Part shown: piece after piece, positions 13,293 through 21,177 of the stretch
How positions within the stretch are numbered: position 1 is the stretch's first letter
How the letters are laid out: each line of letters opens with the position of its first letter
The notes under the pieces: generated by a model
What the model was told of the DNA's origin: nothing
What the model saw: only the letters and a program-made list of their open reading frames with translations
Database searches by the model: none
NCBI GenBank assembly: GCA_029977225.1
Contig: JAPOLH010000010.1
Span: 1-32,508, forward strand
Reading direction: 5' to 3'
DNA: 32,508 bases
DNA from: Verrucomicrobiaceae bacterium
Lineage (GTDB): Bacteria > Verrucomicrobiota > Verrucomicrobiia > Verrucomicrobiales > Akkermansiaceae
Made by a program: the position numbers and the translations under genes

Positions 13293-15872
13293 TCATTTCA
13301 CGGGTTTGTAATCTCGCGGGTTGTCGGGCCACGGATGCCTCGGGTAGCGTCCGGCGACTTCTTTTTTCATCTGCGCGTAGCCGCTTGACCAGAAACCTTT
13401 CAGGTCCTTGGTCATTTGCCATGGTTTTTGTCCCGGCGTGAGGATGTGCACGAGCAGCGGCAGACGTCCGTTGAGAATGGTGGGGGTTTCCCAAACACCA
13501 AAAAGGTGTGAGACGCGAACTACAATGAAAGGATCGCGGTCGGCCTCATAGGTGATTTTTACCGATTGCCCATTGGCGAGCGTGATGCGCTCCGGGCAAT
13601 ACAAGTCGAGTGCCGCACGTTGGCTGTGATTGAGCCATTCGCGCAGCACCGGCCAGACAGGCGCGTCCTTCACATCCTTGTAGGCAAGCATGCCATGGCA
13701 GATTTGCGCGATCGCATCGGCTCGGTCGTCATCCGACCATCCAGGCATGCCGAGCTCCGGCATGTGCTGACCGAGCAGTTGCAATCGCGCGGTCCATTGC
13801 TCGACCTGGTGATCCCAATTTTTGAGCGTGAGCTCATCTTCCAGCACATGCTTTGCAAGGAGGGCCGCGGCCAGATCGGTGTTCACGCCATGATCACTTT
13901 CCTTGGATTCGAGTACGAGATCGCGAAAGCGGGTTTCCTCGCGCGAAATGACACGGCGGCGTAAGTCGTCCCATGCGACACCTTTGCTGCTGGAAATTTC
14001 ATCGGGAAAAAGCTCTGCAAGCCAGGCTGGGTCGATCGCCGTCGCTCGGCGCAGGTGAACAATGACTTCGCGAGCTTCGACTTCGGTGATTTCTGCAGCG
14101 ACGAATGCCGCGGCATTTTTCGTGCAGGACTCCTCGTCGAGTTTTCCGCGTCGATTGCCGATGAGGCGGCAGGCGAGTGTGCCTTGATTGAAGCGTATCG
14201 CGAGTTGGTCACTGAAGCTTGCCAGCATCGCTTTGCCGATCGATTCGTGGTGCGCTGTGAAATCAATGGCATGAAATTTCCATCCGTGACTCTCGGCGAT
14301 CGCGCGCAGGCGGTCGAAGCCTTGCGCGGTCTCTCTCGCGCCACGCGCGAGGATGCCGACTTGCCCGCAGCGCTGCGGATCGAAGTTCATTGCGGCGGCC
14401 GATTCGAATGCGCGCCATTCGCCTGCGAAGTCGGAGTGGTCATCGGCGAAGATGAAATCCTTGCGACCGACACCACCGCGCTTGTTGGTGAAAACGCCTT
14501 CGCCCTGCACGGCGGCGGCGATGAAGGCAGTCTCGGCGACGCATCCATGCTCGTGGCCGGCAAGGATGAGTCGTGAAAAGCGCGGCTCGAGTGGCAAGGC
14601 GGCCATTTTTTCCCCTTCGCCCGTTAACGTGCCTATTTCATCAAGCGCACCGAGGTCGTGAAGCAAGTGCTCGGCACGAACGAGTGACTCTTCGGTGGGT
14701 GCGTCGAACCAGCGGAAATTTCGAATTTCATGCACGCCCGCGGCTTTGAGCATGAGTACGGCTTCTGCGAGATCAACGCGTCGAACTTCGGGCGATTCGA
14801 ACTCCGCGCGGCGTGCGTGATCGGCCTCGCTCCACAGGCGGAATGCGCGACCAGGAGCAGTGCGCCCGGCACGACCTGCGCGTTGCTCGGCAGCGGCGCG
14901 TGAGATTTTTTTCACAAGCAGTGTATTGATACCACGACGCGGTTCAAACGAGGCGATGCGTGCCTGTCCTGAATCGATCACTGTTCTCACGCCTTCGATG
15001 GTAAGCGATGTTTCCGCGACATTCGTGGCGACAATGATTTTTGGTTTGTCACCGGGGCGGATCGCCGCTTCTTGCGCGGCTGGCGACAGGGTGCTGTAAA
15101 GTGGAAAGACATCCCATCCGCGCGTGGTCGATCCCTGCTCTAGCAGCTCGATGGTTTTGCGAATTTCGTGAGTGCCCGGCAAAAACATCAGGATGTTTCC
15201 CACATCGCTCATCGACATGGCTTCGCGACACACGCTGACCATCTTTTCCCAGATGGGAATCTCACGCGGCGGACCACCACGTCGGTCATGGGTCGAAGCT
15301 TTTTCCGGACGATAAAAAACCTCGACCGGATAGGTGCGGCCACCGGCTTCGAGCGTGACAGCGGGCGCGAGAAAATCGGCCAAGTCAGCAGTTTCAAGCG
15401 TGGCCGACATCACCACCACTCGCAAATCCGGGCGCGGACCATCCTGCAGATTGAGACAGCGTGCGAGCGCGACATCGACCGCGAGACGGCGCTCATGGAA
15501 TTCATCGAATATCACCGCGCCAATGCCATCAAGCTGCGGATCATCCTGGATCCAGCGCTGGAACACGCCGTCGGTGAGGTAGAGAATTTTCGTTTCATTT
15601 CCATACTTCGAATCGAAGCGCACCGCATGACCAACCTCGCGCCCAACACTCGTGCCACGTTGTTTTGCCACCCATCCGGCAAGCAGTCGCGCTGCCATGC
15701 GTCGAGGCTCAATGACGAGAATCATGCCCTCTACACCCGCATCAAGCAGCATGCCGGGCACTTCCGTCGACTTGCCGGAACCGGTCGGAGCTTTCAGCAG
15801 CACCCGCGCGCGATCGCTGAAAGTAACAGCGGCACGCAAGGCGTTGGCAATTTCAAAAACAGGCAAAGACAC
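13293..15872 (-). CDS. hrpB: ATP-dependent helicase HrpB
   Basis: HrpB is a DEAH-type superfamily 2 helicase whose cellular role is poorly defined. With GTG at 15872 it has 859 residues and starts MSLPVFEIANALRAAV, matching the family start. The frame is open 74 codons further up to an ATG at 16094, but that extension lies inside the 3' end of the transposase gene and is low-complexity. Motifs: Walker A APTGSGKST (28-36), DEFH box (123-126, the HrpB variant of DEAH), VATNVAETSLTIEGV and QRAGRAGRTAPG. The C-terminal HrpB-specific domain ends with KDLKGFWSSGYAQMKKE and GRYPRHPWPDNP, which is diagnostic. It lies 82 bases downstream of the transposase gene and 30 bases upstream of the small membrane protein gene. 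Confidence 0.95.
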   Translation of the reverse strand: MSLPVFEIANALRAAVTFSDRARVLLKAPTGSGKSTEVPGMLLDAGVEGMILVIEPRRMAARLLAGWVAKQRGTSVGREVGHAVRFDSKYGNETKILYLTDGVFQRWIQDDPQLDGIGAVIFDEFHERRLAVDVALARCLNLQDGPRPDLRVVVMSATLETADLADFLAPAVTLEAGGRTYPVEVFYRPEKASTHDRRGGPPREIPIWEKMVSVCREAMSMSDVGNILMFLPGTHEIRKTIELLEQGSTTRGWDVFPLYSTLSPAAQEAAIRPGDKPKIIVATNVAETSLTIEGVRTVIDSGQARIASFEPRRGINTLLVKKISRAAAEQRAGRAGRTAPGRAFRLWSEADHARRAEFESPEVRRVDLAEAVLMLKAAGVHEIRNFRWFDAPTEESLVRAEHLLHDLGALDEIGTLTGEGEKMAALPLEPRFSRLILAGHEHGCVAETAFIAAAVQGEGVFTNKRGGVGRKDFIFADDHSDFAGEWRAFESAAAMNFDPQRCGQVGILARGARETAQGFDRLRAIAESHGWKFHAIDFTAHHESIGKAMLASFSDQLAIRFNQGTLACRLIGNRRGKLDEESCTKNAAAFVAAEITEVEAREVIVHLRRATAIDPAWLAELFPDEISSSKGVAWDDLRRRVISREETRFRDLVLESKESDHGVNTDLAAALLAKHVLEDELTLKNWDHQVEQWTARLQLLGQHMPELGMPGWSDDDRADAIAQICHGMLAYKDVKDAPVWPVLREWLNHSQRAALDLYCPERITLANGQSVKITYEADRDPFIVVRVSHLFGVWETPTILNGRLPLLVHILTPGQKPWQMTKDLKGFWSSGYAQMKKEVAGRYPRHPWPDNPRDYKPVK

Positions 15873-15954
15873 GCACGAGGATGTGAATGGAAATGCGGCA
15901 TCGGGAAAGCGCAAAGAGGGAGCAATGTTCTGATGATCGCAGTTCGCTGCGGGT

Positions 15955-17049
15955 TCAGCCAATGCCCTTTCGCAGGTCGCGCATGCTCCAGAGGAGAGGG
16001 CCTGCGGCAGAGGCGTCGCCGCGCATCTTGCGGGCGCCGGAGTTTCGTCTCGGGCCGAAGCGCGAGCGGGAATTGGCGAAGGCTTCGTCGACAAAGATGC
16101 GACTGCCGATCACCGCGCCGTCGGTGAAGTAGCGAATGCGATGCTGTAGCATGCGGGCGAAAGGGATTTCGCCATCGCGTTGCTCTTTGGCCACTTGATC
16201 TTTGGCAATACCCTTGCGCGTTGTCTTGCGCACCAAAGAACCATCGCGATCAATGCTCTCGGAAGTTTTTTCCACCGCATGTGCCATCAGCATTTTGCGG
16301 TAAGCGCGTGAAACTTCGCCCGACCACAACGCGGCATCGGCCAACATGCCCTTGTGCGCGCCCCACGCGCGAACCAGTCCCGCCCGCGCGGTTTTTCCAT
16401 TTCCTCTCGCCCCGCCACCGATCGCTTCGCCATAGCTACTCCAGCGGTACTCGGCAGGATCGGTGACGATGCCGGCGCGCACGGGGTTGAGGTCGATGTA
16501 GGCTGCCATGGTGCGGGCCGCGACACCGTCTTCGACGATGACGCTCTTGAAGCGATCCTCCCAAAGGCGGCCGCCGCGCTCGTGGACGCGGTTGTGCCAC
16601 TGGGTGTAGCGCTGCAGCAGGCCTTTCATGAACTCGCCCAAGTCGTGCATGCGATAGGTGAAGCGCTCATGGATCTGTGCCACGACGATCGATTCCTCGG
16701 CGAGGCCGGCTTTCACGAGCTGGCGCGCATCGGCGAGTTCCTTGGCCACGGTGGCGACAAAGGCCGGGTTGTAGAGAGCAGAGAGGCGCTGGAGGAGTTC
16801 GGCATCGGTCAGACCGTCTTGTGGCATGGGCGGGACCTCGAGTAGGAGATGGAAGTGATTGGCCATCAGACAGTAAGAGGTGACCCTGCAGCCGGAAAAC
16901 TTTTCGTAGATGCGCATCAGGGCGCGGAATTTCTCCTTTTCCCGAGGCCCAAGGACATGGCGCCGATCGACGACGCGTGAAAAGCAGTGGTAAAAGACGG
17001 GTTTGGACTGCGAATTTCGCCATTCCGCCAACCAACGAGCCTGTCGCAT
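15955..17049 (-). CDS. REP-associated tyrosine transposase (RAYT), Y1/IS200-like
   Basis: A single-strand transposase of the HUH superfamily. RAYTs are typically single-copy chromosomal genes linked to the spread of short palindromic repeats. ATG at 17049 gives 364 residues; the frame extends to a TTG at 17070. The HUH metal-binding pair is H65 and H67 in CLMANHFHLLLEVPP, and the catalytic tyrosine is Y148 in MKGLLQRYTQWHN. WEDRFKSVIVED and YIDLNPVRAGIV, typical of this family, follow. Beyond residue 250 the protein is basic and unconserved, perhaps for DNA binding. All catalytic residues are present, so it may be active. A palindrome at 17094-17116 lies just upstream. No matching right-hand hairpin was found at its 3' end, so I do not call a complete insertion sequence. 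Confidence 0.88.
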   Translation of the reverse strand: MRQARWLAEWRNSQSKPVFYHCFSRVVDRRHVLGPREKEKFRALMRIYEKFSGCRVTSYCLMANHFHLLLEVPPMPQDGLTDAELLQRLSALYNPAFVATVAKELADARQLVKAGLAEESIVVAQIHERFTYRMHDLGEFMKGLLQRYTQWHNRVHERGGRLWEDRFKSVIVEDGVAARTMAAYIDLNPVRAGIVTDPAEYRWSSYGEAIGGGARGNGKTARAGLVRAWGAHKGMLADAALWSGEVSRAYRKMLMAHAVEKTSESIDRDGSLVRKTTRKGIAKDQVAKEQRDGEIPFARMLQHRIRYFTDGAVIGSRIFVDEAFANSRSRFGPRRNSGARKMRGDASAAGPLLWSMRDLRKGIG

Positions 17050-17093
17050 GAGAGAAGTGTAGCTGGCCAAAGCCCGGTGGCAAGAGGAATTCG

Positions 17094-17116
17094 TATAAAA
17101 GGACTGTCCCTTTATA
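17094..17116. repeat. Imperfect palindrome upstream of the RAYT gene
   Basis: TATAAAAGGA (17094-17103) and TCCCTTTATA (17107-17116) are inverted repeats with one mismatch (tolerable as G-T) around CTG. Similar GGAC-TGTCC palindromes are often found next to Y1 transposases, and this could be the recognised hairpin or a control site of the transposase. The link is inferred from position, 45 bases before the start codon. Confidence 0.5.
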
Positions 17117-17142
17117 ATTCTTTATCAATGAAATTTAAAATG

Positions 17143-17162
17143 CCATTTTCGGATGAAAATGG
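17143..17162 (-). terminator. Probable terminator of the glycosyltransferase-HAD gene
   Basis: CCATTTTC (17143-17150) and GAAAATGG (17155-17162) form a perfect 8-bp stem with a 4-base loop, 10 bases after the stop codon of the minus-strand gene. On that strand it is followed by CATTTTAAATTT, a broken T-run. The stem is AT-rich, so termination may be partial, with readthrough into the transposase gene. Confidence 0.45.
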
Positions 17163-17172
17163 GGTCTTGGCT

Positions 17173-19377
17173 CTATGATTGATGCCAGCCAACTAACTTA
17201 TAGCTCGCATAATCATTGTAAGCATTAGCGTTGAAAGCATTGGCCGCGGCTGAGGCGTGAGTGGTAAAAAAAGCGGTTTGGAATCCTTGTTGGTTGGCGG
17301 GGATGATGTCGTGATTGGGATCGTTGCCGATGTAGAGAGCGTTTTTGGGGGCGATGCCGCGAGCTTTGAGGCGTTTTGTGAGTTGTGAGAAAAGTGCGGG
17401 TGAAGGTTTGGCGATGCGATGCCGGTAGGAGAGAATAGTGAGATCTGGCTCGAAGAGGTTTGCGAGATGGCCGAGCGATGGAAGGGTGTTGATTTGCGCG
17501 TTGGAGAGAATGCCAAGGAGGACGCCAGAATCGTGGAGCTCGTTGAGAAAATGCTCCAGACCAGGCATGATGCGGGATGGGTGCCAGAATGTTTCCAGGC
17601 TGATGATGAGATCTTTGAGATCGCAATCTTCGGGGGCCTTGAGGATTTCTCGCCACAATTCGCAGAGGTCGACTTCGGGAAATTCTTCTGCCGAGTGTTG
17701 ATGGTAGTGCCGAATGGCGGCATGCAAGGCGTGACTTGGCGATTCAGGTGGCTTGTAGCCAAAGGATTTGATGATTTGGCGTAACCCAGAGTCAGCATCG
17801 GGGTCGGGTTTTACGCCGCCCGCCGGAGCATCGAGCATCGTGCCGTAGACATCGAAAATAGCAGCACGAAATGGCGAGGTGTCGATAGATCGAAGGCGTG
17901 GTGCGGCAGGAGATTTGAGGAAATGAAACATCGACGCGGAGAGGTGCTCTTTGAGAATTCGGTTGTGCATCAACGCCCCCACCGCGGAGGGTGCTTGATC
18001 GAGGATCATGTTCAGAATTCCGACAAGCGCCTCTCCATGCGCGGCAGAGGAATGACTTTTGAAAAACTGCCGTTTTTTTAACTGGTGATGCTGAATCAAT
18101 ACATCATCAAGCCATGTCTTGAGCGGTAATCTTTTGCCATTAATCAGCACCTTTGGTGCGGAGTGATGGCTAGGGGCGAGCAGTTTTCGTATCACTCCTT
18201 CCTGAAGAACTTCGGGAAGATTTCCAAAATCCAGATAACCATCATGTTCGATTGATGTGATTGCGGATTTGATCGCATCGACATCTGGTTCGCAATTCCA
18301 TGCCTGCCACAGTCGTGTGATTGAACTTTCGAGATGTCGCTTGAGTGATTCGCAAGAAATCCATTCAGCAGGGATCAAGATTTTTTCGTATAGCTTGGTG
18401 TGTTCGACACCGTGCTCCGCCAGATCGTTTGAAATGTATGGCAACTTACGGCCTATGAGTGGCTTTCCGTATGCAAGCGATTCGAGAAAAACGAGACCGA
18501 AGCCTTCGGAGATCGAGCAGGTGATGAAGTGGGTTGCATGTGAGACCCACGATTCGAATGATGCGTCGGAACTTGTTGTAGGCGCAATGCGATCGACGAC
18601 AGCGAATTCGATAGGCAGATGGTTTGCGCTGCAGAAATTTTCCCATCGGCCGTAGATTGCAAGCGATTGTGGATTTTCGGGTGCGAGTGTGATTGCCGCG
18701 CGTGTGCCTTTGGGCGCGAGTTGGGTTAGCAAGATCAGTTCGCCGATGTTTTTGCGGCGGATGCCGCGTGCAGGGCAGAGCAACAAGGGCGCGGTATTTG
18801 GTGTTTCCGATGTGATGCGGGGAATTGTGTCTGCGTCAAAAACCGGATTCGGTAATAAGTGCGCGTTGGTGGTGGAGAGTCCGGCTTTGATGAAATGGTT
18901 GCGGTCGCGTGAGTTGATGAACGCGTAATGGATCTGTGGTGCCAGCGGGTAAAGATTGGGGCAGTCGGCGATATTTGCGCGGTTTTCCGGTCGGCCGTCT
19001 TCCGCGAGATCGTGGATTTGCAGTAGGAGTCGCTCGCGTTGCGAAGCGAGCATTGAAACGATTAGCGGGACCGCACGATTTTTGCCGAGCGAGTGGTTGT
19101 GAAAATGCCAGACATTGGGCGGCACGCCAAGCGCATCAGTCGCGGTGGCGCGGAGTGCCTGAAGAATTTTTTCGGCATCCGTTTTATCGAGCGGTGCATT
19201 GCTGTAAGCGAGTCCATCGACCACGCGTATTGGCAGTGTGTCGTCCAATTCATGCGGGCACTTACCGACAAGAATGACATGCGCGATGCCTCGCTGAGTG
19301 AGTTCGCGTGATGCTCGTTCAATGACGCGTGCGACGCCTGAAGAATCGAGGTGGTAGTGAATGATGGCGACCTTCAT
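17173..19377 (-). CDS. Fusion protein: GT4-like glycosyltransferase plus HAD-superfamily hydrolase
   Basis: A 734-residue two-domain protein. ATG at 19377 gives MKVAIIHYHLDSSGVARVIERA, a classic GT-B glycosyltransferase N-terminus; the 35 codons upstream in frame are unconserved. In the second Rossmann half, LLLCPARGIRRKNI and SISEGFGLVFLESLAYGKPLIGR are the donor-nucleotide-sugar site, with the E-x7-E motif as EGFGLVFLE. A linker of about 100 residues leads to a HAD domain from about residue 505: AIFDVYGTML (nucleophile D509), ILSNAQ, the KPSPALF lysine and GNDPNHDI. All four HAD motifs are present, so phosphatase activity is plausible. The acceptor sugar and the phosphate substrate are unknown. 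The gene looks lower in GC than its neighbours, one line being about 37%, which may point to acquisition. It follows the sialate esterase gene by 144 bases. Confidence 0.85.
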   Translation of the reverse strand: MKVAIIHYHLDSSGVARVIERASRELTQRGIAHVILVGKCPHELDDTLPIRVVDGLAYSNAPLDKTDAEKILQALRATATDALGVPPNVWHFHNHSLGKNRAVPLIVSMLASQRERLLLQIHDLAEDGRPENRANIADCPNLYPLAPQIHYAFINSRDRNHFIKAGLSTTNAHLLPNPVFDADTIPRITSETPNTAPLLLCPARGIRRKNIGELILLTQLAPKGTRAAITLAPENPQSLAIYGRWENFCSANHLPIEFAVVDRIAPTTSSDASFESWVSHATHFITCSISEGFGLVFLESLAYGKPLIGRKLPYISNDLAEHGVEHTKLYEKILIPAEWISCESLKRHLESSITRLWQAWNCEPDVDAIKSAITSIEHDGYLDFGNLPEVLQEGVIRKLLAPSHHSAPKVLINGKRLPLKTWLDDVLIQHHQLKKRQFFKSHSSAAHGEALVGILNMILDQAPSAVGALMHNRILKEHLSASMFHFLKSPAAPRLRSIDTSPFRAAIFDVYGTMLDAPAGGVKPDPDADSGLRQIIKSFGYKPPESPSHALHAAIRHYHQHSAEEFPEVDLCELWREILKAPEDCDLKDLIISLETFWHPSRIMPGLEHFLNELHDSGVLLGILSNAQINTLPSLGHLANLFEPDLTILSYRHRIAKPSPALFSQLTKRLKARGIAPKNALYIGNDPNHDIIPANQQGFQTAFFTTHASAAANAFNANAYNDYASYKLVGWHQS

Positions 19378-19521
19378 CGGGGGAGGGAGGTCGATTGTGC
19401 TTTGCTCAAGATCGACCCTCTTCTTGAACTGGGCCTGACAAAAAATTCGGGTTTGGTTTTGATTAGGGATCTGAAAAACCAATGTGCGGATGAGACTTAT
19501 CTGGCCTCCGGAGTTGGCTCG

Positions 19522-21153
19522 TTATTTGACGGGCTTAGGAGCTGTAATTCCGGGGAAATCGTCCGTGCGGAATGGAGTGAGAGGAAGTCCATTGGCCGTG
19601 TACATGTTGCAAACTGGGTTGTCGGCCCATGCGTAACGGACAGCAATGGGATCATTGATTTGGTCGTTCGAAACCTCGAGTCGCCCATCGGTGAGGATGG
19701 TGGCTCTAGCTGGCATGAATTTGCGGTCGGGTCCAGCAATGGTGAAGCCGATTGGTTCGGAAACATCGAAGGGGCGCCACGCCTTGTCGCTGTTGGCCAC
19801 ATGGTCAATCGTGAGCAGGATTTTGTTTCCCTGTTTTTCCATGCTTTTATAAAGCGGGCTACGGTAAGCGATTCCCTGTTGGTGGTAAGTTTCGGCAAGT
19901 GCCCAGCGAGCGAGTCGTTTGGCCACCCCCTGTTTGTTTTTGGGATGGATGTCCTGGCTTTCCCCGAGATTGATGATGACGGCCTCACCGGTATTTGGCA
20001 CGGACTTCATCGTCATGGTTTGGGCTTCGCGGAGTTCGGCCCAGTCACTCTCGGAGGGCGAAGCTTTCTCGGCTTTGAAGTCGGCAAGCTGCACCCAATA
20101 AAATGGGAAATCGCCCTGAGCCCACTCGTCGCGCCATGACTTGATCAAAAGCGGAAAAAGTTCGCGGTACTGATAGGCGCGTGCGCTGTTTGATTCGCCT
20201 TGGTACCAGATGACACCTTTGATTCCATAGCCGATTGTGGGATTTAGCACGCCGCAGTGAATGTTGCCGGGGCGGGCATTTTCCGTCATGGTGTTCTTTG
20301 GGCTTTTAGGTTTTGGAGGGATTGGGGAGCCTGAGTTTTTTGCCGCTTGAGTGGCCGCCTCCCACTCGGCCAATTCCTTTTTGTGTGCGGCTTCGCCATT
20401 TTTGCTGTCGGCTTCTCTTTTGAGCCACTCTTCGTGGATCGTATTGAGTGTGGGATGTTCGGCGATCTTGTCGCGCCTTACCCATGCCTCTGCGGCACTG
20501 CCACCCCAAGCGTTGTTGATGAGGCCGACGGGCACACCGAGGGTTTGATGGATCTGACGGCCAAAGAAATAGCCAACCGCTGAGAAATTGCCGACGGTAT
20601 CGGGCGAGCAAACCGCCCATTTCCCCTCAAAGTTCCATTGGGGTTCTTGCGTGCCGACATTCGGCACATTCATCAGGCGGATTTGGGGAAATCGTGCGGA
20701 TGCTTTTTCGAGGTCGGAGTCGTTTGATTTGTTGATCTCCCACCTCATGTTCGATTGTCCGGAGCAGATCCACACCTCACCGATGAGCACATCGTTGAAG
20801 GTGATGGTGTTTTTGCCATTCACGATCAGCGTGTGAGGCCCCCCGTATTCATGAACGGGTTCGAGAAAAACCTGCCAGGCGCCGTCCGACGCAGCGGTGG
20901 TCGAGTGGCTTTGACCGCCAAGCGTGACAGTGATCGCTTCACCGGGATCGGCCTTGCCCCAGACTTTGTTTTTGATGCCTTGCTGAAGCACCATGTGATC
21001 GCCGAACATGTTGTTGAGCGACACATCAGCCATCGCGGGATGGCATGCCAGGCATGTTGCCATCATGAGAAAACGAATGCAGGTAAGGGACGATAGCCTG
21101 AATTGCCCGAAAGTTGCCGACACGCGCTGAAGGCCCAACCGCTTTCCGTTCAT
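19522..21153 (-). CDS. Secreted sialate O-acetylesterase family protein
   Basis: These SGNH-type esterases remove O-acetyl groups from sialic acids or other polysaccharides, and are common in glycan-degrading Verrucomicrobia. ATG at 21153 is chosen because AGAGGTGA lies about 11 bases upstream, one of the few Shine-Dalgarno-like sites here; GTG at 21165 is also in frame. The product has 543 residues. A signal sequence probably ends near HPAMADVS (residues 38-45), although its hydrophobic part (CIRFLMMATCLAC) is short and preceded by a long basic stretch. The nucleophile is S134 in ICSGQSNMRWE, followed by INNAWGGSAAEAW, VIWYQGESNSA and the Asp/His pair in QDIHPKNK. The real substrate cannot be told. 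It starts 24 bases after the SNF2 helicase stop. Confidence 0.9.
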   Translation of the reverse strand: MNGKRLGLQRVSATFGQFRLSSLTCIRFLMMATCLACHPAMADVSLNNMFGDHMVLQQGIKNKVWGKADPGEAITVTLGGQSHSTTAASDGAWQVFLEPVHEYGGPHTLIVNGKNTITFNDVLIGEVWICSGQSNMRWEINKSNDSDLEKASARFPQIRLMNVPNVGTQEPQWNFEGKWAVCSPDTVGNFSAVGYFFGRQIHQTLGVPVGLINNAWGGSAAEAWVRRDKIAEHPTLNTIHEEWLKREADSKNGEAAHKKELAEWEAATQAAKNSGSPIPPKPKSPKNTMTENARPGNIHCGVLNPTIGYGIKGVIWYQGESNSARAYQYRELFPLLIKSWRDEWAQGDFPFYWVQLADFKAEKASPSESDWAELREAQTMTMKSVPNTGEAVIINLGESQDIHPKNKQGVAKRLARWALAETYHQQGIAYRSPLYKSMEKQGNKILLTIDHVANSDKAWRPFDVSEPIGFTIAGPDRKFMPARATILTDGRLEVSNDQINDPIAVRYAWADNPVCNMYTANGLPLTPFRTDDFPGITAPKPVK

Positions 21154-21177
21154 CTGATTTCTCACCTCTGCTGGTTG

